The notes under the pieces were generated by a model, which saw only the letters and a program-made list of their open reading frames with translations, was not told the DNA's origin and made no database searches. The position numbers were made by a program, and so were the translations under genes. From contig CAZXEK010000027.1 of the NCBI GenBank assembly GCA_964639675.1, positions 1-18,473 on the forward strand: DNA of 18,473 nucleotides, read 5' to 3'. How positions within the stretch are numbered: the first letter of the stretch is position 1; each line of letters opens with the position of its first letter. Below, piece by piece: positions 7,880-14,624 of this stretch. This DNA comes from JACQCV01 sp964639675 (GTDB lineage Bacteria > Patescibacteriota > Minisyncoccia > Phycocordibacterales > UBA12445).

Positions 7880-8175
7880 GCGGTGAAAAAAATCATGGAA
7901 TAGGGGCACTAATAGGGTCAGTCGTTATTGTTTTACTACTTTTGATTGGTGGTTATTACTCCTTACAAAAAAGTAATAATCAGAACCTAGGCAAAAACCT
8001 AGAGCCAATAGAAGATTCTTCTAGGCAACCCGATCAAGTTATTGTTACGCCAGCTGTACCGCCACAAGAATCAACCGAGATTGAAGATATTGAAATTGAT
8101 GCCCGTGCTCTCGATTTAAAAAATCTAGATTCCGGCTTAGAAAATCTAGATTTACTAGTGAAGCAAGAAAATTAG
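7876..8175 (+). CDS. Small membrane-anchored protein of unknown function
   Basis: A 99-residue protein with a single N-terminal membrane helix (about 11-27, ALIGSVVIVLLLLIGGYYSL) and a polar, acidic, proline-containing external or cytoplasmic tail (QPDQVIVTPAVPPQ; later DLKNLDSGLENLDLLVKQ, an amphipathic helix with repeated NLD). No catalytic motif is visible. Its start overlaps the previous stop (ATGA). Together with the preceding secreted protein it forms a coupled pair between nusA and tig, and the two may act together at the envelope, which is inference from coupling only. Confidence 0.75.
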   Translation: MSGEKNHGIGALIGSVVIVLLLLIGGYYSLQKSNNQNLGKNLEPIEDSSRQPDQVIVTPAVPPQESTEIEDIEIDARALDLKNLDSGLENLDLLVKQEN

Positions 8176-8198
8176 GATAAGAGAGATAAGCTCAATAT

Positions 8199-9194
8199 AT
8201 GGAGATTAAAAAACTAGCTAAATCACAAATAGAGATTGTTGGCGAAATATCAGCCGATAACTTTGGCTCCTTTTGGGATAAGGCGGTAGCTAAACTCTCG
8301 CAGAGTATAAAGATAGATGGTTTTCGTTCTGGTCATATACCAGAAGATATTTTAGTCAAAAATGTCGGCGAAGCAGAGATACTTGATACGGCAGCGGAGT
8401 TAGCACTTCGGGTTAACTACTCCAAGATAATTTTAGATAACAAAATAAATGCGATAGGAAGACCAATAGTAAAAATAACGAAGATTGCCAAGGGTAATCC
8501 ACTGGGATTTACGATCATTGTGGCTATTATACCTGAAATCAAACTCCCAGATTATAAAAATATTGCTAAAAAGATTTTCGCTGAATCTCTCAACAAAGAG
8601 ATTATCGTAACTGACAAAGAGATAGAAGATTTAACCGACGAGATAAGAAGATCGAGGGCCGACAAAACCAAACCAGAAGAAATTCCAGCCCTTGATGATG
8701 ACCTTGTTAAGACACTAGGTGAATTTAAAAATTTGGAAGATTTTAAGGAGAAGATGAGGGAAAATCTGAAGTTCGAAAAAGAGTCATCTGCCAAGGAGGC
8801 GTCTCGGCTAGAGGTAATTGAGAAAATCAATCAAGTTGTTGAGATGGAATTGCCAGATGTTTTAATAGAAAATGAAATTGACAGAGGTATCTCTCAAATG
8901 AAAACTGAAGTGGAAAGAGAAGGTTTGAATTTCGATGAATATCTTAAGGGTATTAAAAAGAGTTCAGATGATATTAGGAAAGAATCTAGAATCAAGGCCG
9001 AAAAGTCTGTGCGTTACAATCTGATTCTCAAAAACTTGGCCAGAATCGAGGGCATCGTTGTACCTGCCGAGGAGGTTCTCAGAGAGGCAGAGAAATTAGT
9101 AAAGATGTACGCGGGCGCAGACCTAGAGTCTGCTAAGATTTATGTCGAGGATATATTGGTAAATAATAAAGTCTTCCAGTTTCTGGAAAACTAA
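8199..9194 (+). CDS. tig: Trigger factor lacking the PPIase domain
   Basis: Ribosome-associated chaperone that receives nascent chains at the exit tunnel. The 331 residues include the ribosome-docking signature GFRSGHIPEDIL (42-53), matching the family GFRxGxxP, then the rest of the N-terminal domain, ending with LGFTIIVAIIPEIKLPDYKNI (102-122). After VTDKEIEDLTDEIRRSRA (137-154) the sequence goes almost directly to the C-terminal arm region (ALDDDLVKTLGEFKNLEDFKEKMRENL, 164-190). Roughly 90 residues that form the FKBP-type prolyl isomerase domain in full-length (about 430-residue) trigger factors are absent. The C-terminal domain looks complete to EN331. It follows the small membrane gene by 23 nt and precedes clpP, a common tig-clpP order. 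Confidence 0.93.
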   Translation: MEIKKLAKSQIEIVGEISADNFGSFWDKAVAKLSQSIKIDGFRSGHIPEDILVKNVGEAEILDTAAELALRVNYSKIILDNKINAIGRPIVKITKIAKGNPLGFTIIVAIIPEIKLPDYKNIAKKIFAESLNKEIIVTDKEIEDLTDEIRRSRADKTKPEEIPALDDDLVKTLGEFKNLEDFKEKMRENLKFEKESSAKEASRLEVIEKINQVVEMELPDVLIENEIDRGISQMKTEVEREGLNFDEYLKGIKKSSDDIRKESRIKAEKSVRYNLILKNLARIEGIVVPAEEVLREAEKLVKMYAGADLESAKIYVEDILVNNKVFQFLEN

Positions 9195-9246
9195 GGTAGT
9201 GTAACCTTTAGTCGTAGTTTTTTGTTTTTAATTTTAAATTTATTTA

Positions 9247-9831
9247 ATGTTAATACCAACAGTAATAGAAAAATCGCAATTTGGTGAAAGAGCTTACGAC
9301 ATCTACTCCCGATTACTTCGGGATAGGATCATTTTTCTAGCTGGACCAATAGATGACAATGTCGCTAACATTGTTATTGCCCAGCTTTTATTTCTAGAAT
9401 CAGAGGATCCAAAGAAGGACATAAGCCTATATGTCAACTCTCCGGGCGGTTCGGTGACATCTACTCTAGCTATCTGTGACACAATGAACAACATTAAACC
9501 AGATGTAGCGACAATCTGTGTAGGGATTGCGGCCTCTGGCGGGGCAGTTGTCTTATCTTCTGGAACAAAGGGTAAGAGATTCTCTCTTCCCAATGCTGAG
9601 GTGATGATCCACCAGGTCCTTGGAGGAGTAGAAGGTCAGGCTTCTGACATTGAGATTTCAGCCAGGCATATTTTAAAAACCAAAGAGACTCTAAATAAAA
9701 TTTTAGCTAAAAATACTGGTAAGCCTATAGCCCAGATAGAGAAAGATACTGATCGCGACTTCTATATGTCATCCGAAGAAGCTAAGAAGTATGGAATTAT
9801 AGACGAGATATTGAAACCGAAAGGAAAGTAG
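9247..9831 (+). CDS. clpP: ATP-dependent Clp protease proteolytic subunit
   Basis: Serine peptidase that forms the tetradecameric chamber used by ClpX/ClpA/ClpC unfoldases. At 194 residues it is family-typical. The catalytic triad is intact: Ser97 in GIAASGGAV, His122 in VMIHQVLGG, and Asp171 in DTDRDFYMS. Other signatures are LFLESEDPKKDISLYVNSPGG (49-68) and GTKGKRFSLPNAEV. The N-terminus MLIPTVIEKSQFGERAYDIYSRLL matches mature ClpP with little or no propeptide. It is 52 bp after tig, with an AT-rich leader and no clear Shine-Dalgarno, and is followed at once by strong hairpins, so it probably ends the nusA operon. No unfoldase gene is in the window. Confidence 0.97.
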   Translation: MLIPTVIEKSQFGERAYDIYSRLLRDRIIFLAGPIDDNVANIVIAQLLFLESEDPKKDISLYVNSPGGSVTSTLAICDTMNNIKPDVATICVGIAASGGAVVLSSGTKGKRFSLPNAEVMIHQVLGGVEGQASDIEISARHILKTKETLNKILAKNTGKPIAQIEKDTDRDFYMSSEEAKKYGIIDEILKPKGK

Positions 9832-9833
9832 CC

Positions 9834-9897
9834 TTGTTAAGGGTTGAACCTTTAACAAACAAAAACAGCCCCGTTAAATCGAGGCTGTTTTTGTTTG
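9834..9897. terminator. Tandem hairpins after clpP, bidirectional terminator
   Basis: Two hairpins, the second overlapping the first by 3 nt. The first (9834-9858) pairs TTGTTAAGGG with CCTTTAACAA through one G-T wobble. The second has perfect 15-bp arms (9856-9870 and 9883-9897) with a GC-rich tip (CAGCC/GGCTG) and A and T runs on its outer sides, so it should terminate on either strand. Confidence 0.88.
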
Positions 9898-9899
9898 TA

Positions 9900-9929
9900 T
9901 TGGACATCTCTAAATAATCGTGCTAGATT
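9900..9929 (+). promoter_or_regulatory. Possible promoter for rny
   Basis: TTGGAC (9900-9905), 18-bp spacer, TAGATT (9924-9929) preceded by TGC in extended -10 position. It would give a leader of about 155 nt before rny, containing the long-range inverted repeat described separately. Confidence 0.3.
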
Positions 9930-9958
9930 GAAATTACTAATTTATTAATTTTAATTTA

Positions 9959-10079
9959 GTATTTCGTTCTGAAGAGGAAAAGGCTAAAAAATATGACTAA
10001 ACAAAATGTTTTTATCTTTACGACACTAGATCAATCATTTGCGCTACTTAGGTAGCCTATTATCTCTAAAACGAAATAC
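9959..10079 (+). promoter_or_regulatory. Possible structured leader of rny closed by a 10-bp helix
   Basis: GTATTTCGTT (9959-9968) is the exact reverse complement of AACGAAATAC (10070-10079), enclosing 101 nt. A smaller hairpin, GCTAC-ttag-GTAGC, lies inside at about 10043-10056. The helix ends 11 nt before the rny ATG. It could be a regulatory leader or an independent small RNA; no known RNA family is recognised. Confidence 0.42.
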
Positions 10080-10090
10080 CGCATATTTTT

Positions 10091-11620
10091 ATGAGTTTAA
10101 AAATAGTTCTGCTCTTGGCCGGCATCGCTGGCTTATTGGGCATAATCATTGGTTACTTTCTGCGATGGCTAGTTTCTCTTGGTAAAAAGGGGTCTATGGA
10201 ATTGACCGTCAAGCAGACCATGCTTGACGCTAAGACTCAAGCTCAAAAAATTCTCGAAGATGCAGAAAAGAAGGCGACACTACTTCTTAGCAGTGCAAAA
10301 GAAGAAGTGAGAGAGAAAGAGGTCGGAATGAAGAAATTAGAAGATAGACTGATTAAGAAAGACGAGTTGATTGATAAGAGGCAAGCTGATCTGGATCAAG
10401 AGGCAGAGAACATTAAGCAGAGAATCATTGAGATTAAAGAGCTGAAGAATAAGGTTAAAGAACTTGAAGTTAAGGCTGAAGGTGAGTTGGAAAGAATCGC
10501 GCGTTTAAGCCAAGAGCAGGCTAAGGGTGAGCTGATTGCCAATATTGAAAGAAAATACGGTGAGGACCTGTTAATTAGAATGCAGAAACTAGAACGCGAC
10601 GGAGTGGAAAAGTTAGACAGAAAAGGTAAAGACATTCTGTCAACGGTTATTCAAAGGCTAGCATCTTCTACGGCCGCCGAAATAATGACCACGAGTGTCC
10701 AGATTACCTCTGAAGATATTAAAGGTAAAATAATTGGTAAGGAAGGTCGAAATATAAGATCACTCGAGCGAGCCACTGGTGTTGAGATTATTATTGACGA
10801 TACTCCAGGCATGATAACGATCTCTGGTTTTGATCCCGTTCGAAGACATGTGGCTAAATTGGCACTGGAAAATTTGATGGCTGACGGCAGAATTCAACCG
10901 GCCAAAATCGAAGAGACAGTTGAGAAAGCCAAGGGTGAAATCAACAAGATAATTAAAGAGAAGGGAGAGCAGGCTGCCTATGAAGCTGGGGTCTTCAATC
11001 TTGATTCACGCATCGTCTCTATTTTAGGCAGACTACATTTTAGGACAAGCTATGGCCAGAATGTTTTGCAGCACTCTCTAGAGATGGCACACATCTCGGG
11101 GATGCTCGCAGAAGAGCTTGGTGGGGATGTTTTGATTGCCAAAGCTGGTGCTCTTTTACACGACATCGGCAAGGCTCTGGATCATGAAGTGGTTGGTACT
11201 CATGTTGATATTGGCCGCAGAATATTAGAGAAGTTCGGTGCCGACGTCAGGATTATTAAGGCAATGCAATCTCACCACGAAGAGTATGAATATGAAACTC
11301 TCGAATCTATCATCGTCCAGACCGCCGATGCTATCTCTGGCGGAAGACCTGGTGCGAGACGAGACAGTGTAGAAAATTATCTCAAGCGACTTGCCGACCT
11401 AGAAGCGATTGCCAACTCTTTCGATGGTGTCGAGAAGTCCTATGCAATACAAGCCGGAAGGGACATCAGAGTTTTTGTTAATCCTGAGAAAATCACAGAC
11501 CTAGAGGCCAAGCGAATCGCTCAAGAGATCGCACGCAGAATAGAGCAAGAGTTGAAATATCCTGGTGAGATAAAAGTTAACGTCATTCGTGAGACAAGAG
11601 TTATCGAATATGCGAGATAG
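10091..11620 (+). CDS. rny: Ribonuclease Y
   Basis: Membrane-anchored endoribonuclease that initiates mRNA decay. The 509 residues show the full family architecture: N-terminal TM helix (about 4-28), long charged coiled coil (35-185), KH domain with GKIIGKEGRNIRSLE (212-226), and HD domain with QHSLEMAH (His328), LLHDIGKA (His357-Asp358), HVDIGR (His371), SHHEEYE (395-396) and TADAISGGRPGARR (Asp413). The length is close to the usual 510-520. No Shine-Dalgarno precedes the ATG. RNase Y and the PNPase encoded elsewhere in the window are known decay partners in Firmicutes, which fits the RNA-turnover theme here. Confidence 0.97.
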   Translation: MSLKIVLLLAGIAGLLGIIIGYFLRWLVSLGKKGSMELTVKQTMLDAKTQAQKILEDAEKKATLLLSSAKEEVREKEVGMKKLEDRLIKKDELIDKRQADLDQEAENIKQRIIEIKELKNKVKELEVKAEGELERIARLSQEQAKGELIANIERKYGEDLLIRMQKLERDGVEKLDRKGKDILSTVIQRLASSTAAEIMTTSVQITSEDIKGKIIGKEGRNIRSLERATGVEIIIDDTPGMITISGFDPVRRHVAKLALENLMADGRIQPAKIEETVEKAKGEINKIIKEKGEQAAYEAGVFNLDSRIVSILGRLHFRTSYGQNVLQHSLEMAHISGMLAEELGGDVLIAKAGALLHDIGKALDHEVVGTHVDIGRRILEKFGADVRIIKAMQSHHEEYEYETLESIIVQTADAISGGRPGARRDSVENYLKRLADLEAIANSFDGVEKSYAIQAGRDIRVFVNPEKITDLEAKRIAQEIARRIEQELKYPGEIKVNVIRETRVIEYAR

Positions 11621-11630
11621 TAAGTTTGGG

Positions 11631-11658
11631 TTGCGCTTAAAATCGCTTGTAGTATAAT
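11631..11658 (+). promoter_or_regulatory. Promoter of the HU-like gene
   Basis: TTGCGC (11631-11636), 16-bp spacer, consensus TATAAT (11653-11658). It gives a leader of about 44 nt. Confidence 0.6.
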
Positions 11659-11690
11659 GGTGGGATTAATAGGTCGAAGAATTAATACGT

Positions 11691-11706
11691 TTTTGTAATT
11701 ACAAAA
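11691..11706. promoter_or_regulatory. 16-bp perfect palindrome at the HU start codon
   Basis: TTTTGTAATTACAAAA is perfectly self-complementary and ends 2 nt before the ATG at 11709. As RNA it would fold as six pairs with an AATT loop over the ribosome-binding region; as DNA it could be an operator. No Shine-Dalgarno is present in this leader. Confidence 0.5.
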
Positions 11707-11708
11707 TT

Positions 11709-11981
11709 ATGAATAAGCAGGGCCTAGTTGAGGTAGTTCACGGGAAACTTGGGGGGACCAAAACATCCTCTGAGGAGTTAGTGGATCTTATGCTCAACTC
11801 TATCGTTAATACCCTTAAACAGGGTGAGGAGGTATCTATCGCTGGGCTTGGTATCTTTTCCGTAAAGGCAAGAGCTGCAAGAACAGCCAGGAATCCAAAG
11901 ACTGGAGCCGCTGTCGCAGTTCCAGCCATGAAAGTTCCAAAATTCCGGGCAGCTAAAGCATTGAAAGAGGCTGTAAGGTAA
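11709..11981 (+). CDS. HU/IHF-family DNA-binding protein
   Basis: A 90-residue nucleoid protein that dimerises and bends DNA. The family signature is clear: SIAGLGIFSVKARAARTARN (43-62), where families have GFGxFxxxxRxARxGRNP, then PKTGAAVAVPAMKVPKFRAA, with the PAMKVPKF segment matching the arm tip and the following strand. The arm is slightly unusual in carrying AAVAV where many HU proteins have charged residues. It has its own consensus-like promoter after rny and ends in a strong terminator, so it is a monocistronic, probably highly expressed gene. HU and IHF subunits cannot be separated by sequence here; HU is the likelier name. Confidence 0.94.
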   Translation: MNKQGLVEVVHGKLGGTKTSSEELVDLMLNSIVNTLKQGEEVSIAGLGIFSVKARAARTARNPKTGAAVAVPAMKVPKFRAAKALKEAVR

Positions 11982-11998
11982 ATAACCAAATCTTCGCT

Positions 11999-12045
11999 AT
12001 AACTAAAAAGCCCATTCGATGTACACGGATGGGCTTTTTAGTTAT
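11999..12045. terminator. Strong bidirectional terminator after the HU gene
   Basis: Perfect 17-bp arms (11999-12015 and 12029-12045), with a GCCCAT/ATGGGC tip, A run and T run, and a 13-nt loop. It contains the kinase promoter described in the next entry. Confidence 0.93.
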
Positions 12046-12048
12046 AAT
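12020..12048 (+). promoter_or_regulatory. Histidine kinase promoter embedded in the HU terminator
   Basis: TGTACA (12020-12025, in the terminator loop), 17-bp spacer, consensus TATAAT (12043-12048, overlapping the end of the right arm). Only 6 nt separate the -10 box from the ATG at 12055, so the transcript would be leaderless. Confidence 0.52.
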
Positions 12049-12054
12049 AACCAA

Positions 12055-12825
12055 ATGATTTCAGGAATATTAATTTTTATCATAGGAATATCTGTTGGGA
12101 GTATATTGGCGCACTCTTATTTTAATAGAGAAATAAAAAAGCATAGCGACAATAATCTAACTATCGAAGCTATCATACATGAATTGAGAACTCCTCTTAC
12201 CGGTTTAAATTGGATATTCAGTTTATTATCAGATATTAAAATCAACGATAATATTGGTCAGGAAACACTAGGTTTAATCAAAGAAGGAGTCAATAAGGTA
12301 GGCAACGCCCTTGGGTTGGCTAACGACGCCTTGGTTGCCCTCAATACAAATATCGGCCAGGCATCTTATAAATTTGAGAAGAATAATATTAGGGATGTTA
12401 TTGATAAGGTTATAGAAGAGAACAGCCTAGGTGCCAAAGAAAAATCAATTAATATCGAGCTTGAATTCAAAAGTGATCTGGTCGATTTCTCTTTTGATCT
12501 AATAAAAATTACTTTGACTGTAAGAAATTTAATAAACAATGCTATAAAATATACTCCCAAGGGAGGCAAGATCTCTATTCAGGTTCATAGGGATGGATCA
12601 GAGATGGTAATTGTTGTCTCTGATACAGGTATAGGCATTCCGGCTCCTGAGATAAATAAGGTTTCTAATAAATTTTTTAGAGCTAAAAATATAGGAGATA
12701 TTACTGGTTCTGGATTAGGTCTTTTCATAGTTAGAAACATTGTTGCTGGACATCAGGGTAGAATAGATATACAATCAAAAGAGGGAGAGGGTACAAAGGT
12801 TACTATCTTTCTGCCAATAAAATAA
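12055..12825 (+). CDS. Minimal membrane-bound sensor histidine kinase
   Basis: A 256-residue two-component kinase. One N-terminal TM helix (2-20, ISGILIFIIGISVGSIL) is followed within about 20 residues by the H-box HELRTPLTGL (phospho-acceptor His42), then the dimerisation helix pair and the ATPase domain with N-box NLINNAIKYT (158-167), G1 DTGIGIP (190-196), F-box NKFFRA and G2 GSGLGL (218-223). There is no extracytoplasmic sensor, PAS or HAMP domain, so the signal must come through the TM helix, a partner or the cytoplasm. The open frame extends upstream to 12019, but that start lies in the terminator loop; ATG 12055 fits the promoter. The response regulator gene starts 4 nt after its stop. 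Confidence 0.93.
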   Translation: MISGILIFIIGISVGSILAHSYFNREIKKHSDNNLTIEAIIHELRTPLTGLNWIFSLLSDIKINDNIGQETLGLIKEGVNKVGNALGLANDALVALNTNIGQASYKFEKNNIRDVIDKVIEENSLGAKEKSINIELEFKSDLVDFSFDLIKITLTVRNLINNAIKYTPKGGKISIQVHRDGSEMVIVVSDTGIGIPAPEINKVSNKFFRAKNIGDITGSGLGLFIVRNIVAGHQGRIDIQSKEGEGTKVTIFLPIK

Positions 12826-12829
12826 CACG

Positions 12830-13201
12830 ATGGAAAAAATTTTAATTGTAGAGGACGATAAATTTCTGAGAGAAACTTTGGCCAAGAAGTTTATTGCCGC
12901 AGGGCTTGAAGTCCAGGCAGCAGTTGATGGCAAGAATGCTCTGGATATTTTAAAAGGTTTCACTCCAGATTTAGTTATACTAGATCTCCTATTGCCAGAT
13001 ACGGACGGTTTTGCAGTTTTGACAGAGATGAAAAAAGATTCGAAATTTGTCGTAACACCGGTCATCGTCTTGAGCAACCTAGATAAATCAGATGATATGC
13101 AGAAGGCTAAGGGTCTTGGTGCCAAAGACTTTATGGTTAAGTCTAATTTCACCTTAAACGAGATTGTTAACCGAGTAAAATCTACTTTGGGGATAATCTA
13201 A
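12830..13201 (+). CDS. Stand-alone receiver-domain response regulator (copy 1)
   Basis: A 123-residue CheY-like receiver with no output domain. Key residues are present: acidic pair Asp9-Asp10 (VEDD), phospho-acceptor Asp52 (LVILDLLLPDTDGF), Ser82 (VIVLSNL) in the Thr/Ser switch position, and Lys104 (MVKSN). It is almost certainly phosphorylated by the kinase encoded directly upstream (4-nt gap). With no DNA-binding domain it must act by protein contact, or be one step of a relay. It ends 16 bp from the convergent alr stop with no terminator visible, so antisense read-through into alr is possible. It resembles the second receiver at 16858, including the unusual LSNL/ISNL and Lys-Ser/Thr-Asn segments. 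Confidence 0.93.
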   Translation: MEKILIVEDDKFLRETLAKKFIAAGLEVQAAVDGKNALDILKGFTPDLVILDLLLPDTDGFAVLTEMKKDSKFVVTPVIVLSNLDKSDDMQKAKGLGAKDFMVKSNFTLNEIVNRVKSTLGII

Positions 13202-13217
13202 TCTTTGAACTATTTAA

Positions 13218-14390
13218 CTAAATTACAATCCTCTTAATAAGAGGGTTTATCCGTGTGACTATTTCGTAATTTATAGTGTCAGATATCTTTGCCAACTCAT
13301 CGGCGGTTATTTTTTCTTTGCCCTGTTCACCAATAATCACAACTTCATCCCCGACTTTTACATTTTTTATCTTACTTATGTCTATGATTATCATATCCAT
13401 CGAGATCCGGCCTAAAACTTTAGCACGTTGCCCACCGATTAATACATTACCAATACTCGAGAAGGCTCTACTGTAGCCATGCCAGTAACCTATAGGGCAG
13501 ATCCCAATCCTGGATCCAAGGGGCACTTTTTCGGTCAAGTCGTAACCAACTCCCCCACCGTCTGGCAGATTTTTAACTTCACCGACAATCGTTTTCCAGC
13601 TAAGGACTGGCTTAAGTTCAATTTTATTTTCCAAAGCCCTTCGAACCTCTTTGGCCGGCCACATACCATAAAGTCCTATGCCAATCCTGACCATATCGTA
13701 ATGTGCCATGGGGAAAATAAGGGTCCCAGAAGTCGCAGAGGCATGTTTAATTGGATTGAATCCAAAACTTTCGACAATTCTCATGGCCTCGTTGAAAAAC
13801 TCTATCTGCCCGTTGGTCACTTCCGGAAAACTCGGGTTTTTAGCCGCCGCGAAATGAGTGTAGATCCCATCAACTTTTATCTTCTCTCCTCTGACATTCA
13901 CCGCCTTAATCATTTTGCAAACCGAACCTAATTCCAAATTTAAAAATCCCTGTCGATGCATGCCGGTGTCAATCTTTAAATGAATTTTTATTAGTGAGTT
14001 TAAACCTTTCGCAAATTTTGTGAGAAATTTTAAACTATCAAGACTAGAAATAGTAAGAGTTATGTCATTATTAATGGCTTCATTAAAACGCTCTGGTAGT
14101 GTATACCCTAGAACCAAAATCGATTTGTTAATCCCCTCTTTCCTGAGAGCCAGACCTTCAACTAAAGAATCAACACCAAAGTAATCAGCACCCAACCTCT
14201 CGACTTCGGTTGAAAAATCCAATAAGCCATGGCCGTAAGCATTGGATTTAACGACTGCCATAAGCTTGGTCTTCTTATTAATTAGAGATCGAAAAACTTC
14301 TAAATTGTGTCGGATAGCGCTCCTATCAAGCTCTATCCATGTCCTAAGATCCTTGTGAATAATACTCTTCTGACTTTTCTTATGTATCAT
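13218..14390 (-). CDS. alr: Alanine racemase, copy 1
   Basis: PLP enzyme interconverting L- and D-alanine for peptidoglycan. From ATG at 14390 it has 390 residues. PLP-lysine Lys48 lies in MAVVKSNAYGHG; other family blocks are HLKIDTGMHRQGF, GIYTHFA, MVRIGIGLYGMWP (PLP phosphate pocket), GVGYDLTEKV containing the C-terminal-domain catalytic Tyr, and ISMDMIIID. The frame stays open to an ATG at 14432, but a promoter TTTACC, 17 bp, TATCCT ends 7 nt before 14390 and the upstream residues look non-homologous, so I prefer 14390. A close paralogue is at 17294. It is convergent with the response regulator and divergent from the SIMPL gene across the palindrome-rich region. Confidence 0.94.
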   Translation of the reverse strand: MIHKKSQKSIIHKDLRTWIELDRSAIRHNLEVFRSLINKKTKLMAVVKSNAYGHGLLDFSTEVERLGADYFGVDSLVEGLALRKEGINKSILVLGYTLPERFNEAINNDITLTISSLDSLKFLTKFAKGLNSLIKIHLKIDTGMHRQGFLNLELGSVCKMIKAVNVRGEKIKVDGIYTHFAAAKNPSFPEVTNGQIEFFNEAMRIVESFGFNPIKHASATSGTLIFPMAHYDMVRIGIGLYGMWPAKEVRRALENKIELKPVLSWKTIVGEVKNLPDGGGVGYDLTEKVPLGSRIGICPIGYWHGYSRAFSSIGNVLIGGQRAKVLGRISMDMIIIDISKIKNVKVGDEVVIIGEQGKEKITADELAKISDTINYEIVTRINPLIKRIVI

Positions 14391-14397
14391 AGTCCGT

Positions 14398-14426
14398 AGG
14401 ATAGCACCACTCCCTGCTCGGGTAAA
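14398..14426 (-). promoter_or_regulatory. Promoter of alr copy 1, leaderless geometry
   Basis: Minus strand TTTACC (14426-14421), 17-bp spacer, TATCCT (14403-14398), then 7 nt to the ATG at 14390. Each box matches consensus at four of six bases. Confidence 0.4.
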
Positions 14427-14493
14427 GGACATCGTTTCAGTTAATTAAACTAGTCCTGTCTCTACTGTCGAGTCAGTCCATGCTTTTGTACCA

Positions 14494-14558
14494 TGACAAA
14501 TGTCAGACTTCTCTGACAGCCGTCACGGAAGTCTGACATAATGTATTAGAACGTGACG
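14494..14558. repeat. Nested, mutually exclusive inverted repeats
   Basis: ATGTCAGACTTC (14500-14511) pairs perfectly with GAAGTCTGACAT (14528-14539). The left arm can instead form a local hairpin, GTCAGA-cttc-TCTGAC (14502-14517), and CGTCACG (14521-14527) pairs with CGTGACG (14552-14558) across the right arm. The long pairing and the last pairing cannot both form. TGACA half-sites occur at 14494, 14501 (inverted), 14514 and 14534. Confidence 0.72.
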
Positions 14559-14572
14559 CAACATGGCGCACC

Positions 14573-14594
14573 CGTACGTGCACGTGCACTTACG
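14573..14594. repeat. 22-bp near-perfect palindrome
   Basis: The core GTGCACGTGCAC (14578-14589) is a perfect 12-bp palindrome. Outside one mismatched pair (14577/14590) the symmetry continues with CGTA/TACG. With almost no loop it suits a DNA-binding site better than an RNA hairpin. Confidence 0.65.
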
Positions 14595-14624
14595 TTGGCA
14601 ACATCTTATAAATGGTATAAGATG
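14595..14624 (+). promoter_or_regulatory. Promoter of the SIMPL gene overlapped by an operator-like inverted repeat
   Basis: TTGGCA (14595-14600), 17-bp spacer, TAAGAT (14618-14623). A 9-bp inverted repeat, CATCTTATA-aatgg-TATAAGATG (14602-14624), covers the spacer and -10 box, the usual place for a repressor site. Confidence 0.5.

Noticed and set aside
9959..10079. Bacterial SRP RNA, 6S RNA or tmRNA
   Set aside because: Size alone would allow a small SRP RNA, but the conserved GGAA-loop helix and flanks are not present, and no tmRNA tRNA-like end or 6S bubble is visible.
12019..12054. Longer start for the histidine kinase
   Set aside because: The extra 12 codons lie in the loop and arm of the HU terminator and have no family similarity; a -10 box sits directly before ATG 12055.
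13479..13931. 150-codon open frame on the plus strand opposite alr
   Set aside because: It is antisense to a well-supported alanine racemase, has no family features and no promoter or ribosome site.
14391..14432. Fourteen-residue N-terminal extension of alr copy 1
   Set aside because: It overlaps the likely promoter and its residues do not resemble the start of copy 2.
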